A stretch of 64,000 nt of DNA from Paenibacillus eucommiae (GCF_017874215.1 NZ_JAGGLB010000037.1:1-64000), one strand, 5' to 3'; positions 42,258 through 52,308 are shown, counted from the stretch's first letter. A program made the numbers and translations. Notes: generated by a model not told the origin, from the sequence alone.

Positions 42258-43998
42258 GTTCTTTTCCCCCTTCTCTAATCAACGAGGTATAAACCGAGTC
42301 CGGATTCGTCTCCAGTTTGACACGCTCATCGAATTCGACCAAGGAGCCGCCGCTCATGATGAGAATATAATCGGCAGATTGTATGGTCGAAAGCTTGTGT
42401 GCAATCATCAAGACCGTACGGTCTTTGGTCAGCTGGGCAATCGCCCGACCGATCAATCGCTCGGTTAACGGATCGATTCGCGACGTCGCTTCGTCCATTA
42501 TCATAATGCCGGGATTTTTTATGAATGCCCTTGCGAAGGCAATCAACTGTGCTTCACCTGCAGACAGATTTTTTCCATCACGTTCAATTTTATGGTCCAA
42601 GCCCTCCGGCAATTGCTCCAGCCATTGCCGCATTGACAGAATATCCATGATACCCCAAATTTTTTCGTCCATAACGTCTTCATGGAACATGGTCATGTTT
42701 TGACGAAGTGTGCCTTCGAACAGTTCGATATTTTGGGACACGATAGCAATATGAGAGCGTAATTCACTTAGCTTGAGCTGCTTAATGTCGATCCCATTGA
42801 CCGTAATCGTCCCCTCCTGGGCATCGCACAGCCGGTAGAGCAGTTTGACCAACGTGGATTTGCCGCTTCCGGTTCTTCCGATGATTCCAACGGTTCGACC
42901 AGACGGGATCGTGAAGCTAATATCCTGAAGCGCGGGCTTAGCCTCATTATAACGGAAAGTTACCTTGTCGAAGCCAACCGATAAGGGGCCGGTTTTCATT
43001 GTAACTGTTCCGTCGTCAGGCACCTTGTTCTCATAATCCAGCAATTCATTGATTCGAAGGAACGATGCGTTCACCTGTTGAAGATCGTTCACCTCGGCAA
43101 CCAGATTTTTGAATGGGACCAGCAGTATTGTGATATAGAAATAGATGAGAAATATCGTCCCCAAGCTCAGGCTTGAATCGTTCAAATAGATGATTCCCAT
43201 TGTAAATATTACGCTTACCATAATAAGCGCGAGCACAATTTCTCCGACATTAAGCATGGAAGCGATATGAAAGCCCGTTCTCTTGCGTATGGTATACAGA
43301 CTTCTCAACATTGTGTAAAACTTCCCAAGCACATGCTCCTCGGCGCGAAAAGCGCGAATGTCTTCTCTCCCGGCAATTCGCTCATCAATAAATCCGATGA
43401 ATTTAGCTGCTTCTCCATTATAATTGCGAATGTTATTCGAGCCGAAATTCCCCATCCTTCTCAACACATAAAGGCCAAGCAAGGAGAAAAGCAGTACAAC
43501 AGTGCCGATCAGCGGATGGATGAAGAAAATAACGACAATAACTGAAACAATGAGCAGATTATTGCTGATCACCTTGAGCGCAAACGCTGACATAAAGTTA
43601 TTCAACTTGCCGACATCTCCGTCAATAAGGTCTACCATTTCACCGGGAGTATATCGATTATGAAATGATAAATCGTAAGCTAAGCAGCGGTGCGTCAAAT
43701 CGATTCGGAGCTGGTTCGTGATTTTCCAGGTGACGTCACTGGTCAAATACTGAATGAAAATGGTTACCCCCTGCCTCATTACAGTTAACAGAAGGAAAAC
43801 GAATGCCGTGCGATACAACAACGATTGCGGTTCATCGGCTCTAGCGGCATCGATGAAAGCTTTGATGTATTGTGGATTATAAATTTGAAGAAAAATATTT
43901 GCAGCTATCAAGAGAAGCAGCATGCATAATTTAACTCGTTGTGACTTCAAATACAAGTACATAAATTTCACATGCTTTTTCTCAGCTATAATGAACAT
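42250..43998 (-). CDS. ABC exporter half-transporter with intact ATPase
   Basis: The 582-residue protein has a six-helix exporter domain (about 25-310) and an ABC domain with Walker A GIIGRTGSGKSTLVKLLYRL, Q-loop IVSQNIELFEG, signature LSAGEAQLIAFARAF, Walker B GIMIMDEATSRID and H-loop MIAHKLST. The catalytic Glu is present, complementing the degenerate site of the downstream partner. The ATG at 43998 has GGGAG 7 nt upstream; 42 earlier codons are unsupported. Substrate unknown: lipids, peptides or drugs are all possible. Confidence 0.9.
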   Translation of the reverse strand: MFIIAEKKHVKFMYLYLKSQRVKLCMLLLLIAANIFLQIYNPQYIKAFIDAARADEPQSLLYRTAFVFLLLTVMRQGVTIFIQYLTSDVTWKITNQLRIDLTHRCLAYDLSFHNRYTPGEMVDLIDGDVGKLNNFMSAFALKVISNNLLIVSVIVVIFFIHPLIGTVVLLFSLLGLYVLRRMGNFGSNNIRNYNGEAAKFIGFIDERIAGREDIRAFRAEEHVLGKFYTMLRSLYTIRKRTGFHIASMLNVGEIVLALIMVSVIFTMGIIYLNDSSLSLGTIFLIYFYITILLVPFKNLVAEVNDLQQVNASFLRINELLDYENKVPDDGTVTMKTGPLSVGFDKVTFRYNEAKPALQDISFTIPSGRTVGIIGRTGSGKSTLVKLLYRLCDAQEGTITVNGIDIKQLKLSELRSHIAIVSQNIELFEGTLRQNMTMFHEDVMDEKIWGIMDILSMRQWLEQLPEGLDHKIERDGKNLSAGEAQLIAFARAFIKNPGIMIMDEATSRIDPLTERLIGRAIAQLTKDRTVLMIAHKLSTIQSADYILIMSGGSLVEFDERVKLETNPDSVYTSLIREGGKELA

Positions 43999-44183
43999 GC
44001 AAGTTCTCCCACTGCAATCAGATTTCGTCCTTTTCAGGACAATGATTGCTTCCCCATACAATTTAGTTCCGCGCGGTGGCCATAACAAACATACAGTTTT
44101 TTCAAAAAAAAGACTAGACTGCAATTAAATTTTTTTATATAATAATATCTATCTATGCCATTTTTAAGTGTCTGACTTTAAAT

Positions 44184-44216
44184 TAAAAACCTACACAGTT
44201 ATTGTGTAGGTTTTCT
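44184..44216. terminator. Terminator between 2-hydroxyacid dehydrogenase and ABC genes
   Basis: AAAACCTACACA and TGTGTAGGTTTT form a perfect 12-bp stem around GTTAT, with A and T runs on both sides. Confidence 0.8.
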
Positions 44217-44271
44217 GGTTTTTTAACGATTCTGCCCGTTTAGCTTAATGAGTGAGTCTTCTCCGCTTTCA

Positions 44272-45234
44272 TTAAATCTTATTCACTATATTTACCGGGC
44301 TTCCTGCAGCGTAAGCCCGTAGATTGGCTGCAGCCGTAGCCAGCAGTCGGCCGCGCGCTTCTTTTGTCGCCCATGCCATGTGCGGCGTAATGATGCAATT
44401 CCGCGCACCGAGCAGCGGATTGTCCGCATTTGGCGGCTCGACGCTGAGCACGTCGAGGCCGGCACCCCCGATGCGGCCTTCGGCCAGCGCATCGGCAAGA
44501 TCCTGCTCCACCACAAGCGGGCCGCGCGAGGTGTTAATCAGGAAGGCTGTCGGCTTCATCAGCGACAGCCTTTCCTTGTTTATCAGCCCTTGCGTGCTCG
44601 GCAGCAAAGGACAGTGCAGCGACACGACATCGGATTCCGCGAGCAGCTGCTCCAGCGGAACGAACACCGTTGTCGTTCCGCTTGGAGGCGTGCTGCGGCC
44701 GCTGGTCGTGGCCAGCACTTTCATGCCAAGGGCTTCGCACACCTTGGCCACTTCTTGGCCGATCCGGCCGTAGCCGATCAGCCCGATGGTTTTGCCATGA
44801 AGCTCGATCAGCGGCTTCAGGCTGAAGGTGAAATCAGCGCTGCGGCTCCATTCCCCTGCATGCACTGCCTCACTATGCTGACCTATATGATGACACAGCT
44901 CCAAAAGTAGAGCGAGCACAAATTGCGCCACAGAAACCGTGCCATAAGTCGGCACATTCGCGACAGGAATGCCTCGTTTCACCGCGGCTTCCACATCGAC
45001 AATGTTATAACCTGTCGCTAATACACCTATGTATCGCAGCTTAGGCAGAGCGTTAATCGTTTCTGCAGTGATCGGGGTTTTATTAGTTAAAACAATTTCA
45101 GCACCTTCCAAACGCACCACAATAAGCTCCGCAGACGTTCGATCGTGAACGATGAGTTCTCCTTGAGCTTCCAGCTCTCCCCAATCAAGATCACCGGGAT
45201 TGAGTGTATATCCATCCAAAACAACAATTTTCAT
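44272..45234 (-). CDS. D-2-hydroxyacid dehydrogenase
   Basis: The 320-residue NAD-dependent enzyme reduces a 2-ketoacid such as hydroxypyruvate or glyoxylate. The nucleotide fold is GLIGYGRIGQEVAKVCEALG near 148-167; catalytic residues are in LINTSRGPLVVEQ (Arg), GAGLDVLSVEPP (Glu) and CIITPHMAWATKEA (His). The ATG at 45234 has GGAAAGGAG 10 nt upstream. It follows the GDPD gene by 38 nt and may share its transcript. The exact substrate cannot be read from the sequence. Confidence 0.9.
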   Translation of the reverse strand: MKIVVLDGYTLNPGDLDWGELEAQGELIVHDRTSAELIVVRLEGAEIVLTNKTPITAETINALPKLRYIGVLATGYNIVDVEAAVKRGIPVANVPTYGTVSVAQFVLALLLELCHHIGQHSEAVHAGEWSRSADFTFSLKPLIELHGKTIGLIGYGRIGQEVAKVCEALGMKVLATTSGRSTPPSGTTTVFVPLEQLLAESDVVSLHCPLLPSTQGLINKERLSLMKPTAFLINTSRGPLVVEQDLADALAEGRIGGAGLDVLSVEPPNADNPLLGARNCIITPHMAWATKEARGRLLATAAANLRAYAAGSPVNIVNKI

Positions 45235-45272
45235 AGTTTTCAATCTCCTTTCCTGCTGTTAATAACTGTTGT

Positions 45273-46010
45273 CTAGTAACTTTGTTTTAACAGCTCGACC
45301 ATTTTTGCGGGATAATCGGTTATGACGCCACTTACTCTGTAATCAATCATTTTGCGGATATCTTCAATCGCATTAACCGTATAAGGGTACACGCTCAGAC
45401 CAGCAGCAACAGCTGCGCTCACATCCCCTTTCCCTATTCTTTGATAATGAGGATGTAAAGAGTGCAGCTCCACGCCCAGCTTTTTAGCAAATTGAACATG
45501 GTTATTCGTAAAACTATTATAAAGTATGCCTACCTTAACCTCTGGCTCCAGCTCCTTAGTATGGCGGACACATTGAGCATCAAAGGAGGAAATGACCACT
45601 TGATTCAGACGATTTTTTTTGCGCAGAACATCCAGCAGCTTCGTCTCCATCAGACCTGAATACGAATCCTTAATTTCTATGTTGATCAGAATATGCTCAG
45701 GAACTAGCTCGAACACCTCGTCCAGAAGCGGCACCCGCTCTCCCTGGAAACGCTTGGAGTGCCAAGAGCCGGCATCGAAACGCCTAATTTCCGAAAGCGG
45801 CATCGCACGCAGCCTTCCCGAACCCGTAGTCGTTCGATCCAGTGTCGGATCGTGACAGACAACGATTTCTTCATCCTTGGACATGTGCACATCCAGCTCG
45901 ATGCCATCTGCCCCCTGCTCCAAAGCCAATTGAAATGAAGCCAGCGTATTCTCAGGCGCCTCTCCAGCTGCTCCACGATGCCCGATTACCAATGGTATAA
46001 GACTGTTCAT
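45273..46010 (-). CDS. Cytoplasmic glycerophosphodiester phosphodiesterase
   Basis: The 245-residue GDPD has VIGHRGAAGEAPENTLASF (catalytic His, Arg), IELDVHMSKDEEIVVCHDPTLDRTT (metal ligands and His), and SVYPYTVNAIEDIRKMIDY near the end. It resembles the 13102 gene but lacks a hydrophobic leader, so one may act outside and one inside the cell. The ATG at 46010 has AGAGGAT 7 nt upstream; 22 codons of open frame above it have no site. Confidence 0.9.
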   Translation of the reverse strand: MNSLIPLVIGHRGAAGEAPENTLASFQLALEQGADGIELDVHMSKDEEIVVCHDPTLDRTTTGSGRLRAMPLSEIRRFDAGSWHSKRFQGERVPLLDEVFELVPEHILINIEIKDSYSGLMETKLLDVLRKKNRLNQVVISSFDAQCVRHTKELEPEVKVGILYNSFTNNHVQFAKKLGVELHSLHPHYQRIGKGDVSAAVAAGLSVYPYTVNAIEDIRKMIDYRVSGVITDYPAKMVELLKQSY

Positions 46011-46132
46011 CTTCACAATCCTCTCTACTCCGCTTTGTCTTGTTTCTTGTAGTATGTACTGTATTTGCTTATACAAATAACTTGTTTAATTATAGAGGAT
46101 ATGAACCAATTTCTCCAGAGGCCATTGTGTTT

Positions 46133-46255
46133 CATCGTTAAAATCCCTTTTTACCAACGACTGAGGCCATCCATCCTCTTTTAGCGATGAAAATCATCAT
46201 TAACTTGACATATTAACCTGGAAAACTTCCTTTAACGATCAAAAACATCATTAAG
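46133..46255 (+). repeat. Dispersed composite repeat, copy 5 (partial)
   Basis: It contains the right half of the second palindrome (46133-46142), then AATCCCTTTTTACC, the third palindrome (46180-46203) and the fourth (46231-46255), in the same orientation and spacing as copies 1, 2 and 6. The hairpin, linker and first palindrome are missing. No gene is present between 46011 and 46401; the remainder holds the pdh terminator. Confidence 0.82.
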
Positions 46256-46331
46256 TGAAAGTTTCCGCCAATTTGGGATAAGGGGCTTCTCTGAAGATAG
46301 CACTGTATGCACTTATAATTTCTTATTAGTT

Positions 46332-46363
46332 AAAAAAAGCCTGACCCACTAAGGGCCAGACTT
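46332..46363 (-). terminator. Terminator of the pdh operon
   Basis: On the minus strand AAGTCTGGCCC pairs with GGGTCAGGCTT across TTAGT and is followed by a T-run. It lies about 40 nt after the pdhD stop. Confidence 0.8.
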
Positions 46364-46401
46364 AGTATTCTTATGATTTACTCAAACAACAGAAATGAAA
46401 A

Positions 46402-47817
46402 TTATTTCAAAAGCTGGTGGATCGGATGACCCAATGCGCCTTCGGCTGCATCCATTACCATCTCGGTTAAGGTCGGATGTGCGTGAATCGTCAAGGCGAT
46501 ATCTTCAAGTGTCGCGCCCATTTCAACGGCAAGTCCTAGCTCTCCAATCAAGTTCGAAGCTTCTGGTCCAACGATTTGTGCTCCTAACAAAAGCCCGCTG
46601 TCCTTATCGCCTACAAGCTTCACAAAGCCTTGAGTCGCATTCAGGGAGTTAGCACGGCCGTTAGCCGCATAAGGGAATTTGCCAGTTGCAACAGTGAAGC
46701 CTTGCTCTTTGGCTTCTGTTTCACTAAGTCCAACGCTCGCAATTTCCGGATCGGAGAATACGACAGCTGGTATAGCTTTATAATCAATCTCGCTCGGAAG
46801 TCCAGCGATCACTTCGGCAGCTACCTTAGCCTCATAAGTCGCCTTATGTGCAAGAGCCAGTCCTGGAACAATATCGCCGATGGCAAAAATATGCGGAATG
46901 CTAGTTCTGCACTGCTTGTCGACTTCCACAAGACCACGATCAGACAGCTTCAGGTTGATCAGATCCAGACCAAGCTCTCCATCTGTATTCGGGCGGCGTC
47001 CAACTGTTACAAGCACATATTCAGCCGTCAGTTCTTTCTCTTCACCTTTAACGGTGAAGGTTACTGAAACATCATCATCGGATTGCTTGCTGCTTTTTGC
47101 CATTGCTTCGGTGAAAACCTCAACTCCGGATTTTTTCAGGTTACGCGCAACCAGTTGCGACATTTCCTTCTCAAAGCCTGGCAGTACGCTGTCTGTACCC
47201 TCAAGCACAGTAACCTTGGTGCCCAGTTTGGCATAGGCTTGCCCAAGCTCGATGCCGATATAGCCTCCACCGATTACGATCATGCTTTTTGGAATTTCCG
47301 GCAAATCCAATGCTTCCGTCGAGGAGATAATCCGTTTCCCGAATGGGAACGTCTTTAGCTCGATCGGACGGGAGCCGGTCGCAATGATGCAGTGCTCAAA
47401 GCGATAGCGTGGAGCTTCTTGATCATTAAATACGCGAGCTTCGTGCTCGTTGATGAACATAACTTCACCTTGGAACATCTGAACGTTATTGCCTTTAAGC
47501 AGGCCGCTTACTCCGCCTGTTTGTTTGCTGATGATGGAGCTTTTCCAGGCTTGTACCTTGGAAAAGTCAATTTTTACATTTTCCGCCGAAATGCCCATGC
47601 TGTCTGCATGCTGCATATGCTCATACTGATGAGCTGCAGAGATCAGCGCCTTGGATGGAATACAGCCGCGGTTTAAACAAACACCGCCCCATGCTGATTT
47701 ATCTACGATAAGTACGCTTTTACCCAGCTGTGCTGCGCGAATTGCAGCTACATAACCTCCGGGTCCAGCTCCAATGACTAAAACATCAATATCTAGAGAA
47801 GCATCTCCTACTACCAT
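46402..47817 (-). CDS. pdhD: Dihydrolipoyl dehydrogenase (E3)
   Basis: The 471-residue flavoenzyme reoxidises dihydrolipoamide on E2 with NAD+. FAD-binding VLVIGAGPGGYVAAIRAAQL, redox disulfide GGVCLNRGCIPSKAL near 45-59, NAD-binding MIVIGGGYIGIELGQAYAKL near 179, and the active-site HAHPTLTEMV near the C-terminus are all present. The ATG has GGAGGT 9 nt upstream and follows pdhC by 4 nt. Confidence 0.96.
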   Translation of the reverse strand: MVVGDASLDIDVLVIGAGPGGYVAAIRAAQLGKSVLIVDKSAWGGVCLNRGCIPSKALISAAHQYEHMQHADSMGISAENVKIDFSKVQAWKSSIISKQTGGVSGLLKGNNVQMFQGEVMFINEHEARVFNDQEAPRYRFEHCIIATGSRPIELKTFPFGKRIISSTEALDLPEIPKSMIVIGGGYIGIELGQAYAKLGTKVTVLEGTDSVLPGFEKEMSQLVARNLKKSGVEVFTEAMAKSSKQSDDDVSVTFTVKGEEKELTAEYVLVTVGRRPNTDGELGLDLINLKLSDRGLVEVDKQCRTSIPHIFAIGDIVPGLALAHKATYEAKVAAEVIAGLPSEIDYKAIPAVVFSDPEIASVGLSETEAKEQGFTVATGKFPYAANGRANSLNATQGFVKLVGDKDSGLLLGAQIVGPEASNLIGELGLAVEMGATLEDIALTIHAHPTLTEMVMDAAEGALGHPIHQLLK

Positions 47818-47821
47818 ATCA

Positions 47822-49186
47822 TCATACCTCCAAAACTAATAGCTCAGGATCAGCTAGCAGCTGTTTAATGTAATTCAAGAAATTTTGTGCAGTAGCGCCA
47901 TCAACAAGTCTGTGGTCGAAGCTAAGTGACAAGGCCATAACGGAAGCTGCTACGATCTCGCCGTTTTTCACAACCGGCTTTTCCGTTATACGACCAGCGC
48001 CAAGTATAGCTACTTCCGGGAAATTAATAACCGGGGTGAAGAACATACCGCCTACAGAACCGATATTCGTAATAGAAATTGTGCTGCCCTTCAGCTCAGC
48101 TGAAGTCAGCTTGCCATCACGGCCACGCGTAGCCAGATCCTTAATGGAAGAAGCTATCGACCAGATGTTTTTACGGTCCGCATCATGGATAACCGGAACG
48201 AGCAATCCGTTCTCCGTATCCGTCGCTATTCCGATATTGTAATATTTCTTGTAGACGATTTCCTGGTTCTCTTCGTCTAAAGTCGAATTCATAACCGGGA
48301 ATTGACGCGCCGCGGCAATCAGTGCCTTCACGATAAACGGCAAATAAGTAAGCTTTACACCCTTCTTCTCGGCTAGAGGCTTCGACTTTTCACGCAGCGC
48401 TACGAGCGCCGAAACGTCGATCTCGTCCATTAAGGTCACATGCGGAGCCGTGTAGACCGACTTGACCATCGCATTCGCAATAATCTTCCGGATCCCCTTG
48501 AAAGGAACCCGCTCCTCTGCGCGATCGCCTTGCACCTGCTGTGCAGCAGCAGGTGCCTTATTCGCAGCCGACTCTGTCGCTGCTCCTGCCTGCTCTTGCC
48601 CGGCTGGCGCTTCAGCGCTGCCGCCTGGCGTAAAGCCAAGAACGTCCTCGCGTGTGATGCGGCCGTTCTTGCCTGTTGCCGTTACCTCTGCGAGTGTAAC
48701 GCCTTGCTCTCTTGCCAGCTTGCGCACGCTAGGTGTCGCAAGCACTTCCTTGCCCGCGGCTGCGGACGATGAAGCTGCGGGAGCTCCTGCATTCGCGCCA
48801 TCCGATCCCGGCGCAGCGGTTTTATCCTTAGCAGCGTCAGCAGCATCTGGAGCCTTAGCAACACGGTCAGGTGCTACTGCCTTATCAGGCTCGGCAGCTA
48901 CATCTGGATCAGCTTCAGCTTGGCCGGAAGGAGCCGCTGCGTCGCCTTCAATTTCTATTGTAGCTACCAGCTGTCCTACTGTACATACATCGCCTTCGTT
49001 AACTTTCACTTCAATAATTTTACCATCAACCGGACTTGGAACTTCGACGACCGCTTTGTCGTTCTGAACTTCCATGAGAATCGATTCATCGGTAACAACA
49101 TCGCCAGCCTTGATCAACAGCTTGACAATTTCACCTTCATGAATGCCTTCGCCAAGCTCAGGGAACTTGTATTCGAATATTGCCAC
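47822..49186 (-). CDS. pdhC: Dihydrolipoamide acetyltransferase (E2)
   Basis: The 454-residue E2 has one lipoyl domain (FKFPELGEG-like start; lipoyl Lys in EVQNDKAVVEV near 44), a long Ala/Pro/Asp linker, and the E1/E3-binding domain ATPSVRKLAREQGVTLAEVT near 156 with GKNGRITREDVLGF. The catalytic domain ends SLSFDHRLVDGATAQNFL. A second Ala-rich linker (about 193-225) joins the last two. The GTG at 49186 has AGGAGGT 8 nt upstream; the TTG two codons before is too close to the site. The lipoyl group is probably attached by the LipL encoded at 53541 with others. Confidence 0.95.
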   Translation of the reverse strand: MAIFEYKFPELGEGIHEGEIVKLLIKAGDVVTDESILMEVQNDKAVVEVPSPVDGKIIEVKVNEGDVCTVGQLVATIEIEGDAAAPSGQAEADPDVAAEPDKAVAPDRVAKAPDAADAAKDKTAAPGSDGANAGAPAASSSAAAGKEVLATPSVRKLAREQGVTLAEVTATGKNGRITREDVLGFTPGGSAEAPAGQEQAGAATESAANKAPAAAQQVQGDRAEERVPFKGIRKIIANAMVKSVYTAPHVTLMDEIDVSALVALREKSKPLAEKKGVKLTYLPFIVKALIAAARQFPVMNSTLDEENQEIVYKKYYNIGIATDTENGLLVPVIHDADRKNIWSIASSIKDLATRGRDGKLTSAELKGSTISITNIGSVGGMFFTPVINFPEVAILGAGRITEKPVVKNGEIVAASVMALSLSFDHRLVDGATAQNFLNYIKQLLADPELLVLEV

Positions 49187-49244
49187 AAGCAACTACCTCC
49201 TAGATATGAAATGGATCCGACTTCCGCTCTGTAATCTTCTTTTT

Positions 49245-50225
49245 TTAGAAATCCAGAACCTTTTGAACGCCCTCTATGATACGCGCAGGGTTAGGAAGCC
49301 AAGCATCTTCGATTTGCGCAAAAGGATACACAGTATCCGGAGGCGTTACACGAAGCACAGGTGCTTCTAAATGAAGAATTGCTTTTTCATTAATTTGTGC
49401 AATAACCTCTGCTGCTACACCTGATGTTTTCTGAGCTTCTTGCACGAAGATAGCGCGGTTTGTTTTCTTAATAGAAGCTACAATAGTGTCAATGTCGATA
49501 GGCATAACCGTACGAAGGTCGATTACCTCAACTTTAACGCCTTTTGTTTTCTCCAATTCCTCAGCAGCCTTTAGGGAAGTATGAACCATCGCGCCATAAG
49601 TAATGATCGTTACATCTGATCCTTCACGAACAACGTTCGCCTTGCCAAGCTCAACGGTATATTCACCCTCAGGAACTTCAGCTCTAAAAGAACGGTATAA
49701 GTTCAGGTGCTCCATGAAAAACACAGGATCATTATCACGTATTGCAGCAATCAAAAGTCCCTTCGCATCGTATGGATTAGAAGGAATTACGACTTTGATT
49801 CCCGGGGTTTGGGCAATTAGGCCCTCAAGGGAATCCGTGTGAAGCTCGGCAGCCTTAACGCCACCGCCAAAAGGTGTACGGAAAACGATCGGAGCATTAT
49901 ATCTGCCGCCCGAGCGGTAACGCATACGGGCAGCTTGTACACAAATTTGGTCCAATGCCTCGTAAATAAAGCCTACAAATTGAATTTCAGCAATTGGACG
50001 GAAGCCTTGGACGCCCAAGCCTACCGCCAATCCGCCAATGGCTGATTCAGCAAGCGGCGTATCAAAGACGCGTTCCTCACCAAACTCCTCCTGCAGACCT
50101 TCTGTAGCACGAAATACGCCGCCCACCTTACCTACGTCCTCGCCAAACAAAAGTACATTCTCATCTCTTTTGAGTTCAACGCGCATAGCGTCCTTTATCG
50201 CCTGAATCATTGTCATCTGTGCCAT
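49245..50225 (-). CDS. pdhB: Pyruvate dehydrogenase E1 beta subunit
   Basis: The 326-residue protein has MTMIQAIKDAMRVELKRDEN, LFGEDVGKVGGVFRATEGL and the typical AESAIGGLAVGLGVQGFRPI and FRTPFGGGVKAAELHTDSLE. It forms the thiamine-diphosphate enzyme with pdhA. GAAAGAGGAGAG precedes the ATG. It lies 41 nt after pdhA and 58 nt before pdhC. Confidence 0.96.
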   Translation of the reverse strand: MAQMTMIQAIKDAMRVELKRDENVLLFGEDVGKVGGVFRATEGLQEEFGEERVFDTPLAESAIGGLAVGLGVQGFRPIAEIQFVGFIYEALDQICVQAARMRYRSGGRYNAPIVFRTPFGGGVKAAELHTDSLEGLIAQTPGIKVVIPSNPYDAKGLLIAAIRDNDPVFFMEHLNLYRSFRAEVPEGEYTVELGKANVVREGSDVTIITYGAMVHTSLKAAEELEKTKGVKVEVIDLRTVMPIDIDTIVASIKKTNRAIFVQEAQKTSGVAAEVIAQINEKAILHLEAPVLRVTPPDTVYPFAQIEDAWLPNPARIIEGVQKVLDF

Positions 50226-50266
50226 GATTCTAATCTCTCCTCTTTCAAGATTACTGTGCTGATATT

Positions 50267-51346
50267 TTAATAAAGCGCCTTTTGCTCTTCCAGGTGCTTA
50301 GGTGTAGTTTCGAACATCGAATCGATCAAGCCGGCAACCGTCATCTTTTCGGTTTCCTCAGCTTTTTTAATATGCTCCGCTACCGCTGCCTTCGCTTCTT
50401 CCTTCACACTTGCTTCTGTCTCCTCATTCCACAGCCCTTTTTTCGTTAAAAATAGGCGCATGCGGGTTAATGGATCTAGAGGCTCCCACTCAGCTTCTTC
50501 ATCTTTAGTACGGTATTTGGTCGTATCATCAGCCATGGAATGCGGACGATAACGATAAGTCAGCGCTTCGATTAAGGTTGCGCCTTCTCCGTTACGGCCT
50601 CTTTCAGCAGCTTCAGCAACAGCTTGATATACGGCCAACACGTCCATGCCGTCTACCTGCACGCCCTTGATTCCGGCTGCAACCGCTTTGTGTGCGATCG
50701 AAAGTGCCGCTGTTTGCTTGGCAAATGGAGTTGTAATCGCGTAGCCGTTATTTTGCACGAAGTAAATAGTAGGCAGCTTGAAGGCTCCGGCAAAATTCAT
50801 GCCTTCATAGAAATCGCCCTCAGAGCTTCCTCCGTCGCCTGTATACGTAATAGCTACACGTTTTTCTTTACGCTTCTTAAAGGCCATTGCGACCCCGGTC
50901 GCATGCAAAATTTGTGCGCCAATAATAATTTGCGGCATAAGAACGTGAACGTCCTCGGGAATTTTTCCGCCATGCTGATGCCCGCGAGAATATAGAAATG
51001 CCTGATATAAAGGCAGACCGTGCCAAACAATTTGTGGCATATCACGGTATCCAGGACAAATGAAATCATCTTTGTTCAGGGCAAACTCACTGCCGATCAT
51101 TGAAGCTTCCTGTCCAGAAACGGGCGCATAAAAACCAAGGCGTCCTTGACGCCCAAGATTTACAGCTCTTTCATCCCATACACGGGTGAAAACCATTCTT
51201 CTCATTAACTCTTTTAATTGCTCATCCGAAAGTTTGGGCATTTTGTCTTCGTTAATAATTGTGCCGTCTGGGGCGAGAATCGTCAAAGGTTCAACCTTCT
51301 CTGTGGTCACTTCATAATTCGCTTGCTTCACAGCCGACTTATTCAT
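50267..51346 (-). CDS. pdhA: Pyruvate dehydrogenase E1 alpha subunit
   Basis: The 359-residue subunit carries the thiamine-diphosphate motif TYTGDGGSSEGDFYEGMNFA ... VQNN near 168-200 and the phosphorylation-loop-like region RYRPHSMADDTTKYRTKDE. It decarboxylates pyruvate. GAGGTGAAGGGAT precedes the ATG. It is first in pdhABCD; on the minus strand TATAAT near 51405 is a plausible -10 element. Confidence 0.96.
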   Translation of the reverse strand: MNKSAVKQANYEVTTEKVEPLTILAPDGTIINEDKMPKLSDEQLKELMRRMVFTRVWDERAVNLGRQGRLGFYAPVSGQEASMIGSEFALNKDDFICPGYRDMPQIVWHGLPLYQAFLYSRGHQHGGKIPEDVHVLMPQIIIGAQILHATGVAMAFKKRKEKRVAITYTGDGGSSEGDFYEGMNFAGAFKLPTIYFVQNNGYAITTPFAKQTAALSIAHKAVAAGIKGVQVDGMDVLAVYQAVAEAAERGRNGEGATLIEALTYRYRPHSMADDTTKYRTKDEEAEWEPLDPLTRMRLFLTKKGLWNEETEASVKEEAKAAVAEHIKKAEETEKMTVAGLIDSMFETTPKHLEEQKALY

Positions 51347-51579
51347 ATCCCTTCACCTCATCTATAATTTTAATGCCTACCAACTTCTTTTCTGTTATAG
51401 TATTATTATAAACCTGTTTTGGTGAAAAGTACACCACAATACCTGTAAAATATGATTTTTTTTAATGTCACTGTATAGTACAGTTCTTGTATATATATAA
51501 TACAGTTAACAAAATATTAACAACTGCTATAATACACCATCCATATGATTACCCCAAAAAAAGCAGGAGGAACCTATTC

Positions 51580-52308
51580 ATGGAAGACTCAAAATATTAT
51601 AAACGAACGATCCACAAAGAAGAAATATTCTCTGCCCACCTGAATACTACACGTTCATTACGCATCTTTTTACCGCCTGGTTATAATGAGATGTTATCTT
51701 ACCCGGTCATTTATTGCCAGGATGGCGAGCAGTTTTTTAATTTCGGAAGAATTGCCACTACACTAACCCGGGGGATTCTTGATGAAGGCCTCGAGCCTGT
51801 TATAGTTGTCGGTGTTGATGTGCAGCTGGCTACCCGAACGGACGAATACTCACCGGATGGCAGCCAATTTAATAGCTATTGCCGCTTCTTCACAGAAGAG
51901 ATGCTGCCCTATATTGAAGCCAACTATCCTGTAAGAACAGAACGCTCCGAACGTATTTTGGCAGGCGATTCTCTTGGAGGCACGATTTCCGTTCATCTTG
52001 CTCTAGATTATCCTAGCCTTTTTTGCCGAGTTATATCCTTATCTGGAGCTTTTTTCGAAAAAACAAGAGAACGAATCGATGCAGAAGCCGATTTATCTTG
52101 GTTAGAGCTCTATATGCTGATCGGTACGGAGGAAAGCGAAGTCTCAACAGAGCGGGGCGTTTTCGATTTTGTTACGGACAACCGTCTTGCCCAGCGCATT
52201 TTCGAGCAGAAAAAAGCCGCGCTTCATTATATAGAGAAGCCCGGCAAGCATGTCTGGGGATTTTGGCAGTTGGAGCTGCCTGAAGCGCTGCATTATTTCC
52301 TGTCCTAA
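51580..52308 (+). CDS. Putative esterase (alpha/beta hydrolase, Fes/YbbA type)
   Basis: The 242-residue protein has SLRIFLPPGYNEMLSYPVIY near 24-43, VVGVDVQLATRTDEYSP, the nucleophile elbow LAGDSLGGTISVHLAL near 126 and a C-terminal His in EKPGKHVWGFWQ. This layout matches esterase D/enterochelin-esterase-like proteins; substrate not evident. The ATG at 51580 has AGGAGG 9 nt upstream. It is divergent from pdhA and convergent with the sugar dehydrogenase. Confidence 0.88.
   Translation: MEDSKYYKRTIHKEEIFSAHLNTTRSLRIFLPPGYNEMLSYPVIYCQDGEQFFNFGRIATTLTRGILDEGLEPVIVVGVDVQLATRTDEYSPDGSQFNSYCRFFTEEMLPYIEANYPVRTERSERILAGDSLGGTISVHLALDYPSLFCRVISLSGAFFEKTRERIDAEADLSWLELYMLIGTEESEVSTERGVFDFVTDNRLAQRIFEQKKAALHYIEKPGKHVWGFWQLELPEALHYFLS

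Noticed and set aside
48462..49067. Plus-strand 201-codon ORF opposite pdhC
   Set aside because: Ala/Ser-rich reading is the antisense of the Ala/Pro linker of E2, a common artefact of high-GC linker sequence.
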